Shown here: piece after piece, positions 34,469 to 46,973 of the stretch | How positions within the stretch are numbered: position 1 is the stretch's first letter | Layout: each line of letters opens with the position of its first letter | Assembly: GCA_034401795.1 (NCBI GenBank) | Contig: CM067369.1 | Location: forward strand, 94,432,536-94,496,535 | DNA length: 64,000 nucleotides | Direction of reading: 5' to 3' | DNA from: Chaetoderma sp. LZ-2023a | Lineage: Eukaryota; Mollusca; Caudofoveata; Chaetodermatida; Chaetodermatidae | Made by a program: the position numbers and the translations under genes | The notes under the pieces: model-generated | The model's database searches: none | Told to the model about the DNA's origin: nothing | What the model saw: the letters and a program-made list of their open reading frames with translations, nothing else

Positions 34469-34929
34469 GGGCTGGAAGACATCGCTATCCAATCAAACCA
34501 TGACCAAAACATTGAACAACATGTTAAGAAATTGCTGGGCTGCACTACATTTTGTAAATTAGTCTTTTTCGTCTTCTCATTATATTTTTATTGTTGTAAC
34601 CCATTCTTATGCGATCTTCAAAATATCGAATTGCCCTGATTCAATGGAGACCATTTCACCTCTACACCACATAACGTCAAATCAACTGAGGGTACTTCAG
34701 GGATGTATGGTATTCACATTGAAGACAATACGTAAGTAAAAAATTAAAACTATGTTTCAATTTCGTAAGTGGTTCGTGTTAGAATCATGAAGTGGCTCGT
34801 AGGCTCTAGAGCAACGATATTTTCATATGCGCCAGATGGCTAAACTAAAGCAAAATGATGCGCTTATTTTAGCATCATTATTCACATTATATCCGGAATG
34901 GTCATGAAACAGTATTTCGGTAGGCGCAA
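34469..34929. other. unassigned DNA
   Basis: AT-rich, no feature recognised. Confidence 0.45.
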
Positions 34930-37405
34930 TTTGAAACTGATGCATCAAACTTAATTAAAAAACGCGTAACGTATGCCCAAAGCCTGCGCGATACCTGGGA
35001 AATTCACAAAGAAATGGACGAGTGTTTCACCTGTCGGTACGCATAAGAAACACGTGTCACGCCCCCTAATTCCTACTTTCCTAAGGAGAGAGTCCACCCA
35101 TTGCCCTGAATGGATTAATCGCCAAACAACATCTCACGCTCTATTAGGGATATGTGATGAATGGTTTATTACAACACACTTCATGCCAATTTGCAGGGAA
35201 ATACGTTGAATTTTCCCATGCCATAATTGCCCTTTGTATCGTAGAATGTTGTAGCATTTACACGCGGTACTAATACTTACATCTTACAGAACATGTGAAA
35301 ATTGTATCCCTATATTATTAGAGGTTTTGGGGTTTCATGATTCATAGATGCCATGGGTATGCGAAACCACTCCCTCAGAATTGCTAACTGCAACCGCTTT
35401 AATAGACGTTGTACATCGATTATCAGAAGATTGGTAGCCTGTGTTATCTCGTTGAGGGATTTCCATTCACATACGGCCACATCAACAATATCAGAGAAGT
35501 ATTTTATTCCTTGTCTGACTAACGAGAAATAGTTTAAAACTCCACCATTATGCAGTATTTTATCATTCTCCCAACGTTGTTGACGTACAGCATGTTCCCT
35601 GTAGAGTGGCGAGTCTTCCATTTTCATAAACACATCCAAAGCTTTTCTAATCTCTAGATATGGACTAGGAATATGCCTGTCATTTGGATGAGGTTTAGAA
35701 GATCAAAACAGACTTTGCTGAAAACGTTTCCACATATCTTTTCAATAAGACTTCGAGATATCAGCTCCAATATAGTGTTACCATGGAGTAAACCATTGAA
35801 AAGTTCAAACGCAATAACCTATATTTAGTTCTTCGTTTGTACATATTTTTTATGAGACACTATGTGCATTTCCTTCCAACAAAATATCAAGCACAATCTT
35901 ATTAATTTCCTGTTCAATATGTCTTGGCATAAACACAATAGAGAACAGCTACCATACTTGTGTGAAGATTAAACTATTTAATACTAAAGCTCGTTCAAAA
36001 ATCGTCAGGTGTCCATGACTCTCCTTTGCAATTTTTTTCTTAAGTTTGACAATTACCTCTTTTCAATAACGAGAATTAAATTCCTTTTCACTAAAGTGGA
36101 TTCCCAGAATTTTGACTGAATCGCTTGTCCAAGTGATATCCAGTGGCTGGTCAGTTCTCTGTTTCCCAATGACCTAGAAATAAGCCTACAGCTTTTTTTG
36201 TTTATTTTCAAACCGGATGCTATTTGATATTTTTGCAAAATGACATTCACATTAAGAAAATCACTAGCTTGACCTACTGAGACGGTGGTATCGTCACAAT
36301 ATTCAGATACCTCGGATGCGCAGACCGTGAAAGTTGATATCTCGTCTTAGCCCTTTAATCCTCGAATTTTTTCAAGAAAATCTAAATTTTCTCATAGAAT
36401 ATGTCCATTTGCAGACCCAACGAAAACTATTTTAAACGATTTACCACTGGAATGACTGCCAGTTCAGTGGTAAATCTTCATAAATAGTCTTCTTTGGTCT
36501 GCAAATGGACATGTCTCAACTCAACTGCAAGACCACTATAGAATCCGGGTTTGACCGGCTTGAGTGTTAAAAGTTAAGGTTTGCACATAAGGATTCCATG
36601 GCTATCACAAACAAAAGCTGTGATAGAGAACAACCTTGGCGAACACCTGGATCTAATGTTACGGGCTGATCACAGTAATTATGTACGATATATCTGCTGG
36701 TAATATTTCTGTATAATATTTGGACCAATTTCTTTTTTATCAAAGTAGTTCAATGACAAACATAAAAATCCCCATACTAGGCGACCAAATGCCTTTTCAT
36801 TATCTAATTCGACAATTTCTCCATGAATATTATCCTTTACATCGCGGGTTATTATTGCATTAGTTGATATAGATCTTCATGGGATGGAACAAGTCTGGTC
36901 AGGATTTGTTGTCGCATCTGCCAGCACACCACCAAGTTTTAATTAGAGAGCTCTGGACATAATTTTATAATTAACACCAAATATTTTTTGCAGATCAGTG
37001 CGATCACCCTTTTTATATGTTAACCATACACATTCTTGAGGGATTGTTTCAGAAAGCTGGTCTCGCTGAAAGATTTCACTGACAACTTCGTGGAATGTAG
37101 TAATAAGATGCCAATAAGATGCCATAATGTTTGATGCAATTCGACACAAAGCCCATCACCCCCCGCCGATTTAACAGCTTTCATCGAATTAAGGAATTTT
37201 GCTATTTCACCAAAGCTTAGGTCCTGCTCACTTACATGTACATCAACCGATGAAAGATGTAGCTTCTCTTCGAGATTATTAAGCAGATCTTAAGCTAGTT
37301 GCTCATCAATAGGTTATGATCTTACAGAAACTGATAGAAGTTCCGTACATCGTCTAACATTCCTGAATTGGAACTAACAACTGAATGATCTATTGCAAGC
37401 TTCTA
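34930..37405 (-). pseudogene. L1/Tx1-like non-LTR retrotransposon relic
   Basis: A minus-strand reverse transcriptase relic. From high to low coordinates it shows DLSFGEIAKFLNSMK with AGGDGLCVE (a form of the SPGPDGL motif, about 37200), then IFQRDQLSETIPQECVWLTYKKGDRTDLQK (37066-36970), then VELDNEKAF (motif A, about 36810), then GVRQGCSLSQLLFVIAMESL (motif B, about 36620), then YCDDTTVS (catalytic motif C, about 36295) with SGLKINKKSCR, and at the end a CFLC---H-like zinc finger near 35040. Several frame changes and stops are present. A small inverted-repeat element interrupts it at 36346-36579, and a family A MITE marks its 5' limit at 37408. Confidence 0.82.
36346..36579. mobile_element. 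small inverted-repeat element inside the LINE
   Basis: A long imperfect hairpin: TGTCCATTTGCAGACC at 36402 pairs with GGTCTGCAAATGGACA at 36496-36511, and the arms continue inward about 50 bp to ATTTACCACTG/CAGTGGTAAAT. Outer ends CTTAGCCCTTTAATCCTCGA and CTTGAGTGTTAAAAGTTAAG are weakly inverted. It separates motif B from motif C of the LINE. Confidence 0.7.
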
Positions 37406-37407
37406 AT

Positions 37408-37795
37408 CAATGGACAGTTCCAGTTTTAGCTATGCTCCTATTCCTAGTTAATCTCCACCCACGATTCGCCTGTATTGGGATTGACCGATCACTGCATTAT
37501 CTGAATCTCAATTTCCAGAAAACTATACATGTTACCTGTTGAATATTTTGAAATTAATTTGACTGTGTGCTGTTGCTACAAATGGCAGCAACAGCGCCCA
37601 GTCAAATAGTTAAAAATATTCGACATGTTCATTAAATAGTAAAGACATACAATTCGTACACCGTGTCGGACTATTACGCGTTTAAGACTGACTAAATCGA
37701 GTCATTCATGCTGTAATTGATTATGACGTCGTCCTATACGTCACATAGTTGATTATGACATCATATGATAGATGGATAAACTGGACAGGTCCATT
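37408..37795 (+). mobile_element. family A hairpin MITE, copy 12
   Basis: A full forward copy, CAATGGACAGTTCCAGTTTT to AAACTGGACAGGTCCATT. The right hairpin arm has lost a few bases. Confidence 0.88.
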
Positions 37796-38034
37796 GTTCT
37801 ACACCTCTAAATCGTTCGAGATTGCGGAAACATTGTGTTTTTCTCCTTCTTTGGGGTCGAGATCTTCTCTTTGCGCCTTCAGCACTTTGCTCTTGGATTG
37901 CACGTGGTTTACATTTTATTTCATTCAGATATTCGATTAAATGAGCTGCTCCATTTGTGTCCTTGCGGGCAAATAGGAACAATAAGCGTTCAAGTGCTTT
38001 CTTATCTTTCCGCAATTCCCTCGCTTTTTAATTG

Positions 38035-38212
38035 AAAATGGACCTTCCAGCTATAGCTATGCCCCACCCATCTCTAGCTAACCTCCACCCACCCTCGCTC
38101 GTGTTGGTATCGATCGATCCCCTAACTCCCCGACTATCAATTTCCAGAAATATATACAGGTAAGTTTTTGAATATTTTGAAAATAATTGGACTGGGCGCT
38201 GTTGCTGCCACA
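38035..38212 (+). mobile_element. family A hairpin MITE, copy 13, left half
   Basis: A forward copy up to the hairpin loop (GCGCTGTTGCTGCCACAGG); the right half is missing. A reversed scrap of the same end (CATAGCTAAAACGGGAAAGGC) lies at 38643-38669. Confidence 0.78.
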
Positions 38213-38514
38213 GGTGTCCTAGCACTAACCTTAACCAATATCAGGAAAGATTTACAGAAATGTGTGCAGAATAAAATTTCAGGCGGGTGGACCTTGTAAG
38301 TAATCCAATGGACGGCTGCCTTTCTCCAATGGTTCATCATCGTCTGGGAGCCCACTGTTAATTTAATTAGACATTTGAGAACAAGATGTTTGATGGGGGT
38401 AAATTTAGTTAGGAAGCAGTATTGAGATAAAAATGGACATCCCTTAAACCTGGTTTAATCAAAATTTAACGTATAAGCTTAATCTTTTTCAGAATTGAAC
38501 TTAGTCACCTACTT
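38213..38514. other. unassigned DNA
   Basis: Nothing recognised. Confidence 0.4.
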
Positions 38515-38870
38515 TGCAAAATTGTGTAACCTAAGAATGAAAAAAGCTGGCGCAGAGTTAATTAAAAACGGCGTTTATCACTGTTAATTAACACTTTTGA
38601 TTAGATATTTGAGCACAAGTTTGAAATTAAGTTTACTACAACATAGCTAAAACGGGAAAGGCCCATTAGCAAGACCTACAATCCATTGCTTAAAGCTCTC
38701 ATGTCCCGTTAAATAAATACACTTTTGCGCGAGATATGAGATGACTGTTGATTTATGTTCAACTTACCAGGCATGCAATGCTATCCAGCGTGCAATGCTA
38801 CCCAGCATACAATGCCCTGACTCCGTAATCGTTGTAACTTTTGGACGCTATATTCGTTTAGTCTATTGTC
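38515..38870 (+). repeat. left arm of a long inverted repeat
   Basis: AATTGTGTAACCTAAGAATGAAAAAAGCTGG (38520-38550) and GAGCACAAGTTTGAAATTAAG (about 38611) recur inverted at 40565-40655. The inner part, from CATGTCCCGTTAAAT to CCTGACTCC (38699-38825), recurs inverted at 40091-40205. About 350 bp present in the right arm are missing here, replaced by a scrap of family A. Confidence 0.78.
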
Positions 38871-40044
38871 TGCACAAGCCAAGATTTCACCATCGTACTA
38901 ACATACGCCCACTCAGATAGTTACGCTGTTCAAGGCCGTACTTGAAGACCTTTGATATCTCGCTTTGTTGACTGCCGGTTTTCAAGCCGCCAATCAGATT
39001 TCTGCCTACTTCAATCTAATTAGCAATAAAAAATAGAGGCGTGGCTTCGTGCCAATATCGATGGAGAGCTCGCGAGACACGAATGTCATTCTATGTGATT
39101 AACAGTATATCAGTAGGATGATAACAACCGGGAAATTTCGTTGTGTGGAAGTTGACTGACCTCGTTTAGGACGTTTTGTTAACTTAGCTTGGATATCATA
39201 TCACGCAAGCACGGTACCCAATACGGGAATGGAGTGGGAGGGTGAGGATCGTGCAATAGGACGATGGGATTTCACAAACAAAACCAACCTGCTTGCACGT
39301 GCAAATAGTCATTTGTACGCCAGCTCTGGAAGCGTAAGCATGCGCGTAGGGCGTATTCACGACAGTCTGCATTTCCATGCTGTTCAGAGAAAGTGTGCCA
39401 ATTTCCTGGAGAAAATACGAGAAAAGTTTTATATATTTTGACAATAATTTGCATGAAAGCTATTGCTGTCAATGCAGCAACATCATTCAGTCAAATTATT
39501 GTCAACATAATTAGTAGGTAATGCGATTCGTATCTGTTACAGCAGATTTGATACTAATTTGAACGATCATTGCAGCAGTGCTCAGTCTATATATATTCTA
39601 AAATAATAATCATAATTTTCAGTCAACACTCGATGCGGATTTGAAGTGCAATTTTACTGTAAGTTGTTGCTGACTAAGGCTGTTGTCCATAGAATCCCAA
39701 AATACGCTTTGCCTACACGAAGGAAATATTTAGACAAGTTAGCGTATGGACGTTTCTGTTCAATCAATGCATTTCGAACAAATGCGCAGTCAGTCAACGA
39801 AACTTAGAAGCTGCTTGCTAACCATTCATTCTTGGCGAGAAAGCGTATATAGGCCTATGCGCACTCTACCTATACAGTAAGATATTTATTGCGTGTGCGT
39901 GGCTAACAATTCTACAATTGTCTAATCGAGACGAATTTGTACAACGTGATACACATTTGTACCACGTGATACCGTTGTCCGATTATACTCTTGGTCGTTC
40001 GGATATGTTGTCGAGGTACCCTGCTTACCCTGACAACATACCCG
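38871..40044. other. interior of the long inverted repeat
   Basis: 1.2 kb without a recognised gene. A degenerate hairpin lies at 39434-39505 (TTGCATGAAAGCTATTGCTG against CAGCAACATCATTCAGTCAA). Confidence 0.5.
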
Positions 40045-40662
40045 AACTTAGCCTGGATTAAACTCATATCGAATCCAATAGTTACACAGATCATGGAGTC
40101 AGGGCATTACACGCTGGGTAGCATTGCATGCTGTGTAAATTGAACAGAAGTCAACAGACATCTCATATCTCGTGCAGAAGTGTCTATATTTAACGGGACA
40201 CGAGAACTTTAAAAACACATTTTATCGTGCATTCTCTACCAAAGAATATGGCTACGGTCAATAGGCACGTTTTTGCAAATCAATGGTATAATTAAAAGTA
40301 TTAATTTATCATTTATGTGTCTGTTGTTGACCTTTGACCGTCGCTTTTGTATAGAATGCGCGATAAAATGTGTTCTTAAATAGTGTCCTTGGTAACCCAG
40401 GCTGTCATCTAAACATAATTTCAGACTTATGCACTAAAATATCATTAAAATTCCAATTAAACGGTCATGTGAATGGTGACCTTTAACCTGTTCATAGGCA
40501 TAGAATGAACCACAAATTTGTTCTTGTGCAATGGATTTTGTTTCTTGGCAAGTTATGCTACATTGTAAACTTAATTTCAAACTTGTACTCAAAAGTCTTA
40601 TTACGTGTTGATTAACAGTACACCAGCTTTTTCATTCTTAAGTTACACAATTTAGCGAATTC
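40045..40662 (-). repeat. right arm of a long inverted repeat
   Basis: The inverted partner of 38515-38870, longer because it keeps 40210-40560. The structure spans 2.15 kb and looks like a non-autonomous foldback-type element without coding capacity. Confidence 0.75.
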
Positions 40663-40739
40663 CGTGATCATATTCAATTCTAAAAAAAGTAAGCTTGTTC
40701 AACAAATTTTGATTAAAAAAGGTTTTTTTAAACATTAAA

Positions 40740-40801
40740 ACAGGTTTTTTTTTCTTGGGTGGGTGGAGGGAGCGGGGGGGGGTGGTGGAGCGGTGTGTGT
40801 G

Positions 40802-40833
<32 letters not shown>

Positions 40834-40840
40834 TGCGCGC

Positions 40841-40903
<63 letters not shown>

Positions 40904-40932
40904 CGTGCGCGTGTGTGTGTGCTGGGGTGCGT
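40740..40932. repeat. G-rich run and (GT)n/(GTGC)n microsatellite
   Basis: T- and G-homopolymer stretches followed by GTGT and GTGC units. Confidence 0.95.
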
Positions 40933-41170
40933 GTTCTAGTGGTGCCTTAAGCACCAATTCTGAAACTTATAAATGCTAGTTTCATCCCAGCACTGCTCCA
41001 TAACTAAATTTCTGCCATCAAACATGTTTTTCTCAAACATCTAATTTAATGCAAGTGGGCTCCCAAACTATCAGTAGTTTTCTTCGTGAAGTCAGTAAAT
41101 TAAAGATTTTACGGAGCAGCTAAAGAACTTCATGCCTCATAAAGCTCTTCGTGGTTGACAATGGTGTATA

Positions 41171-41174
41171 CTCA

Positions 41175-41261
<87 letters not shown>

Positions 41262-41262
41262 T
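41171..41262. repeat. (CACG)n microsatellite
   Basis: About 22 perfect CACG/ACGC units. Confidence 0.95.
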
Positions 41263-41306
41263 ATATAATGAAGTATGCCACAGTTTATGGACTGACGTTG
41301 CGGCGG

Positions 41307-41383
41307 AAATTGACCTATCCAGTTTATCCATCCATTATATGACGTCATAATCAACTATGTGGCGTGTAGGATGATGCCATTTA
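41307..41383 (-). mobile_element. family A hairpin MITE, copy 14, first piece
   Basis: A reversed copy start (TTGACCTATCCAGTTTATCC, then GACGTCATAATCAACTATG) that stops at GATGATGCCAT, exactly where the element at 41387 begins. The consensus continues at 43208. Confidence 0.75.
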
Positions 41384-41386
41384 TTA

Positions 41387-42587
41387 GTCCCCTACCGGTA
41401 AAACCGGGGGTGGGGGGTGGCGGGGGGCGGGGGGGGGGGGGGTAACTATAGGTTTGCACTCAGTCTGTCCGTCTGTCCGTCCGTCCGTCTGTCGCAGTTG
41501 GTTGTCCGCAGTTTTTTTCGCAGTCCTTCAAGGTATTCAACTGAAAATTGGTATATTGCTTTGTTATGAGAAGTTACAGACCAAGTTCTGGTTTCACGCG
41601 TATGCGTCAATTTTTGATGGAGTTATGCCCATTTTCGACTTAAGAAATACGAAAAATATCAGCTTTCCGCTCTTTTTTTCGCACTCCTTCAAAATATTTA
41701 AGCGAAAATCGGTGCATCGCTTTACTATAAGGCGTTACAGAGCAAGTTTGAGTTTCAGACATTTTCGTCAATTTTTCATGGAGTTATGTCCCCTTTCGAC
41801 TTATGAAATACGAAAAATATTAGTTTTCCGCACTTTTTTCACAGTCTTTCAAGATATTATACTGAGAATTGAGACATTGCTTTGTTATGGGAAGTTACAG
41901 ACCAAGTTCGAGTTTCAGGCGTATGTGTACATTTTTGATGGAGCGATGCCCCCTTTCGACTTAGGAAATATGAAAGATATCATCTTATCGCACTTTTTTT
42001 CGCACTCCAAGATATTTAAGGAAAAATCGGTACATCGCTTTAGTATAAGGGGTTACAGAGCAAGATCGGGTTTCAGACATTTTCGTCAATCTTTCATGGA
42101 GTTATGCCTCTTTCGACTTATTATTAGTTTCCGCACTCTTTTTCGCAGTGTTTCAACGTATTATACTGAGAACTGCTACATTGTTTTGTTATGAGAAGTT
42201 ACAGACCAAGTTCGAATTTAAGGCATATGCGTAAATTTTTGATGGAGTTATTCCCCCTTTCGGCAAAAAATCTTAGCTTTCCGCACTTTTTCCGCAATCC
42301 TTCAAGATATTTAAGGAAAAATTAGTATAAGGAGTTACAGAGTAAGTTCGAGTTTCAGACATTTTCGTCAGTTTTGCATGGAGTTATGTTCCCTTTCGAC
42401 GTATGAAATACAAACATATCAGCTTTCAAGACTTTTTCCTTCTCCTTCACCATATATAACTGAAACTTGGTTTATTGCTATGTTATGAGAAGTAACAGAT
42501 CAAGTTCGAGTTTCAGCTGCTTCTGTCAATTTTTAATGGAGTTTTTCACTGTCACTCTCTAAAGATTTATATCACCAGGTAGGGGAC
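41387..42587. mobile_element. tandem-array element with GTCCCCTACC ends
   Basis: The ends GTCCCCTACC (41387-41396) and GGTAGGGGAC (42578-42587) are exact inverted repeats. Inside are a G-rich run, a GTCCGTCTGTCC region and seven units of about 145-161 bp starting near 41527, 41688, 41848, 42004, 42149, 42297 and 42445. The units alternate between an A type (ATTG-TTTGTTATG-GAAGTTACAGA) and a B type (CATCGCTTTA-TATAAGG), so the real period is a dimer of about 310 bp. The 246-codon frame across it is a by-product of the repeats. I recall repeats of this kind in molluscs; I cannot name the family. Confidence 0.65.
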
Positions 42588-43004
42588 ATGTATTGCAAAG
42601 CAATACTTACAGAATGCTTGTTTAAACATATTTTTATTATTCAAGAGACAATACGGATTGAGTCACAAGATGTCTCCGAAAATTATACAATATATTAAAA
42701 TAATGACGAATATGTGCAGTTGATAAGAACTTATACACATAATCAATATAAGATTTAAATAGAAATTAATAAAATAATTAAAATAAGATTTAGAATTGTG
42801 TTCATATATGCGTGTATATGCATGTATTTTAAAGCCCCTTTGTGTTTTACAAGATTTTAGCAGCTAAGTAGTTTATAGCATTGTTGTGATCCGTGCTTGA
42901 ATATGCGTATGTAGATGTGCGCCTGTTTGCGTGTTTAAAACAATAAAGTACTTGTGATGATATATCTACTAAGTATTCGCGTGTGCTAGGAATTTGTGCG
43001 TGCG
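42588..43004. other. unassigned AT-rich DNA
   Basis: No feature recognised. TATTGCAAAGCAATA at 42591-42605 is a small palindrome just outside the element's right end and may belong to it. Confidence 0.4.
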
Positions 43005-43095
43005 TGCATTCGTTCGCGCGCGCGCGCGCGTGTGTGTGAGCGTGCGTGCGCGCGTGCGTACGCGCGTACGTACGTACGTGCGTGCGTGCGTGTGA
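43005..43095. repeat. (CG)n/(GTGC)n/(GTAC)n microsatellite
   Basis: Imperfect alternating purine-pyrimidine tract, capable of Z-DNA in principle. Confidence 0.9.
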
Positions 43096-43207
43096 GCGTA
43101 TATTTACGCAATTTAAGCAATTTCATATGTGCTTGCCTATTGATCTGTTCCAGTATGAGTGTGTGTATACGTGCTCATGTCAACCGCCTAAGTCGTGCGC
43201 CCAGGTG

Positions 43208-43310
43208 CATAATCATGATGTCATAATCAATAACGTCATGAATGACGTCGATTAGTACGTCACAAACGCATAATTGAGGACGGACTAAGCGTTGGTGTAC
43301 GAATTGTATC
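43208..43310 (-). mobile_element. family A hairpin MITE, copy 14, second piece
   Basis: CATAATCATGATGTCATAATC to TGTACGAATTGTAT continues the reversed consensus where 41307-41383 broke off. It is cut again before the hairpin. Confidence 0.7.
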
Positions 43311-43904
43311 GAGGTCAATTAGTTGAAAGTAGCAGATTCTAACGGGCATGATAAGTTCGTTAAAGTACAAGTAACACCTCGTAGGTAACAGCTCTACCAA
43401 AGTCAATTTTGATTATCATACTACAATAAAACGTGACATTGACTATGAGTCCGGATTTACCGTTAGAATCCAAGGATCACAGACGTGCTGCGATTATCCT
43501 GGACAGATAACAATAGCACTAACAGGATCGCTAACAAACATGACAAGTATCACGACATTTGCTTGGCGAATTCGTCCAGAAAATGTACCCTAATCCGCAA
43601 CGTGATTCAATAATAATTTGCACCACTATTGCTTATCACTAATTCTGACAATGGATATACTGTAGAAACTATTTTTATCCTCTCTAAGAATACTAAGTAT
43701 CCCGATGATTCAATAACATACGGTGGCTGGTAAGTAACATTCATATACTTTTCAATAATCAAATTTGTTTAATTTCCACCGCAGTACAGGCTTTAACTTG
43801 TTCACATTTCAGACATGCGTTGCATATTGCAATGACGCTGTGAAATGGTAGGTCTACGCGTTTAATATATAAAGATGTTACGAGACTATTGCAATAGCCA
43901 TGTG
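43311..43904. other. unassigned DNA
   Basis: No gene or shared repeat noticed. Confidence 0.45.
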
Positions 43905-44345
<441 letters not shown>

Positions 44346-45440
44346 GCGTGTTACAGACTGCATCATGGCCTCATCTGACAACACTGTTCAGCTTAGCTTA
44401 ACCCGTCCGCCATAAATCTGCACACGAACCTTCGTGAACTAATGTGTACAGCCAGATACTCCGATAACCAAGAAACTGGCAAAAAAGTAGCTCCTGTTAA
44501 CTAGAGACGACCTTTCCTGTTCTGTCCATACAACGTAAGAACATGATACAGATCGCAAAAATGATCCCTTTGGATTGAGTATCTTAAAACACATTGATGC
44601 CAGAAAGGCCCACATTAGTGAAACTCAAAGGCCATAAGTATGTTAAAGATCTGCCAACTTCCAAGTCGTTTGCTTAAAAACTATAGGAGAAAACATTGTT
44701 TAAATATTGCTCCCACACATACCAAATCAAGTCAAGCCCGAGAAGATGACAAACCTTCAAGTCGATCGTGGAGAAAGATTTCGGCGTCCATTTTGAAAAA
44801 GAAATTGATTTCAACTTTGCCCTGAAGGGGAAGTTCATTTCTGCCAAAACTAAAATTGGTAATTTTGACAAAAATTTGGGTTTCTGTGTAGCGAGATGGA
44901 TCATCAGGTATCAACTAATATGCCTTTTGGATGTATATAATTAAGGTGATTCATTCCACGTAAGATGGAAATTGGTAACGTTGACACAATTTAAGGTGGG
45001 GGGGGGGGGGGGGGGGGGTGGTAGTGTTCCTCATAAAGGAAGTTTCATTCCGATTATGGGGCGACTTGGGGTGTACCTTGTCATATGCCCATTGAGCTGC
45101 ACTGAACAAGGTGTGTTCATTTCTGCCAAAAACTAAAACTGGTAACTTTAATTACTAAGTACTTTGCTTCAAGGGGAACATCTTACCCAAGTGATGTGCT
45201 GATGCAACTAAATCGCGAGGCCTAGTCGGAGTACAAATCTCAAGATACTAAAAATCCATATATATTTCCCATGGGTCATTTCGGCCAGAGAACGGAGGGT
45301 ATCTCAAAAATCCTTCGGCAAATCGATGCTCTTTTCCTCAAAGAATACTAGAAATTGACCAAGTTTGAAGTTGATCGGATGAAAGTTGCAGGAAGAGTTG
45401 AGGTGCTTATCAAGAACAAGAAATACAAAAGGCAGGAAAT
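44346..45440. repeat. degenerate direct repeats
   Basis: GTTCATTTCTGCCAAAACTAAAA at 44833 recurs at 45116, followed in both by TTGGTAA or CTGGTAA. The end of the region (AAGTTTGAAGTTGATCGGATG, about 45360) has an inverted relative near 54450. A poly-G run lies at 44996-45018. The 44640-44825 frame is not gene-like. Confidence 0.45.
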
Positions 45441-46124
45441 TCCTGAGTAATTAAAATAATCTGCGTTGCCACGTTAATAACAACGAAATAAAGCAGCTAC
45501 AATGACATTGTCAGTTACGGACTCTCAACTAGCAGCTATTAATGAGTTTATAAATCAAGCTCCTAATATAAAGTACTAAGCGAGCAGCGCCGGTTGTGTG
45601 ACGTCATCTGACCGTTATCTTCAACACACTTTGATAGATATTTACACGCTGCTTATGGGGGTGGGGGGGGGTGCTCTCGCAAATGCAAATGCGTACCAGT
45701 AAAGAAAGTAATGTTTTGCTCAACTGGTACCACCGCGACCCCTCCTGCGGACGCCCACGATTGATATTATGTCTTCGCATGCACTCCTTTGTTTTGATAT
45801 GATAAATTACATAGCGGTAATGTGGAGTAGCGAGGAATGGCACGGTAATCTTGTCAATTTTCCATTATCAGATCTATTTAGCCGTTAGTACAATTACACC
45901 ACATCGAAATCTAAATTTATGGACTATTTATTTTAATTACGTCTAGAATCGAGACCCGGATGCAGACAGTATGACAGTATTTACAAAGAATCTAAGCAGA
46001 CACATACATCTTAATTTGCTAGGAATTAATCAGTAGGCGATAGTCGTTAGATATATTAATCATTTTACATCGTATGCATAATTCGTTTCTCTATGGGTGT
46101 ACTCAATGCGTTTCTAATGAAGCG
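45441..46124. other. unassigned DNA
   Basis: No gene seen; a short G-run at 45656-45671. Confidence 0.45.
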
Positions 46125-46500
46125 ATCCGATCTGTCACTCAAGTATCTGACATCATGGTCAAATAGGTCACACATTTGCTGACCTGACAATCAAAATAAC
46201 GTATGTCCGTCACGAATGTGCCAAGAACCCTTTACGAGAGTGATTTGTATGGCTTTGATCATTTCACAATGTATTTAACATTTTGCTAAATAGATTGAAA
46301 CTAATTAGACTGGGAGCTGTTAGGTTCAAAATATTCAAATGCTTACACGCACAGTTACATTTATATCTAGATTCTAGGAATTCAGATTAAAAGTGTTACT
46401 GTAAATAGCAATTTCAACACACGTCTAAACTGGGTAGAGCTTAGCAAAAAATATGCGGGTCATAATTCGAAATTGATCGCTCGCTTACATTAAAATACTT
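46125..46500. mobile_element. family B element
   Basis: GATCCGATCTGTCACTCAAG start; half-deleted hairpin (GACTGGGAGCTGTTAGGTTC); GGGTAGAGCTTAGC and ATGCGGGTCATAATTCG near the end. It precedes family A copy 15 by about 55 bp. Confidence 0.65.
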
Positions 46501-46556
46501 ATAATCAAAGTTATGTAATGTTAGTGTATAACTCAGATTACACTTAGTCCATTCGT

Positions 46557-46973
46557 CAATGGACCTTTCCAGTTTTGGCTATGCCCCGCCCATCTCTAGC
46601 TAAGATCCACCCACACCTCGCTCGTGTTGGGATCGATCGATCTCTGAACACCCTGACTATCAATTTCCAAAAAAACTACACAGGTAAGCTGTTGAATATT
46701 TTGAAACTAATTTGACTGGGTGCTGTTGCTGCCTAAGCCAGCAACAGCGCCCGGTCAAATTAGTTTCAAAATATTCAACAGCATGTTTATTAAATAGCAA
46801 AGAATTACAAAGACATACAATTCATACAACGTGTCGAACCATTTGCGATTTGATGACGGTCTCTATGAAACCCTTTGTGACGTAATGATTGTGACATCAT
46901 CATACACGCGCTGAGCAGATTATGACGTCATACGAGGTCTGATGATGGATGGATACTCTGGAAAGGTGAATTA
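46557..46973 (+). mobile_element. family A hairpin MITE, copy 15 (reference copy)
   Basis: The best full forward copy. The hairpin spans 46689-46781 with 43-bp arms and a 7-base loop, and only about two arm mismatches. The left arm starts CTGTTGAATATTTTGAAAC and the right arm ends GTTTCAAAATATTCAACAG. The ends are CAATGGACCTTTCCAGTTTT and CTCTGGAAAGGTGAATTA. Confidence 0.92.

Noticed and set aside
41454-42194. A 246-codon protein
   Set aside because: It follows the tandem unit of the GTCCCCTACC element; residues repeat with the unit and no domain is present.
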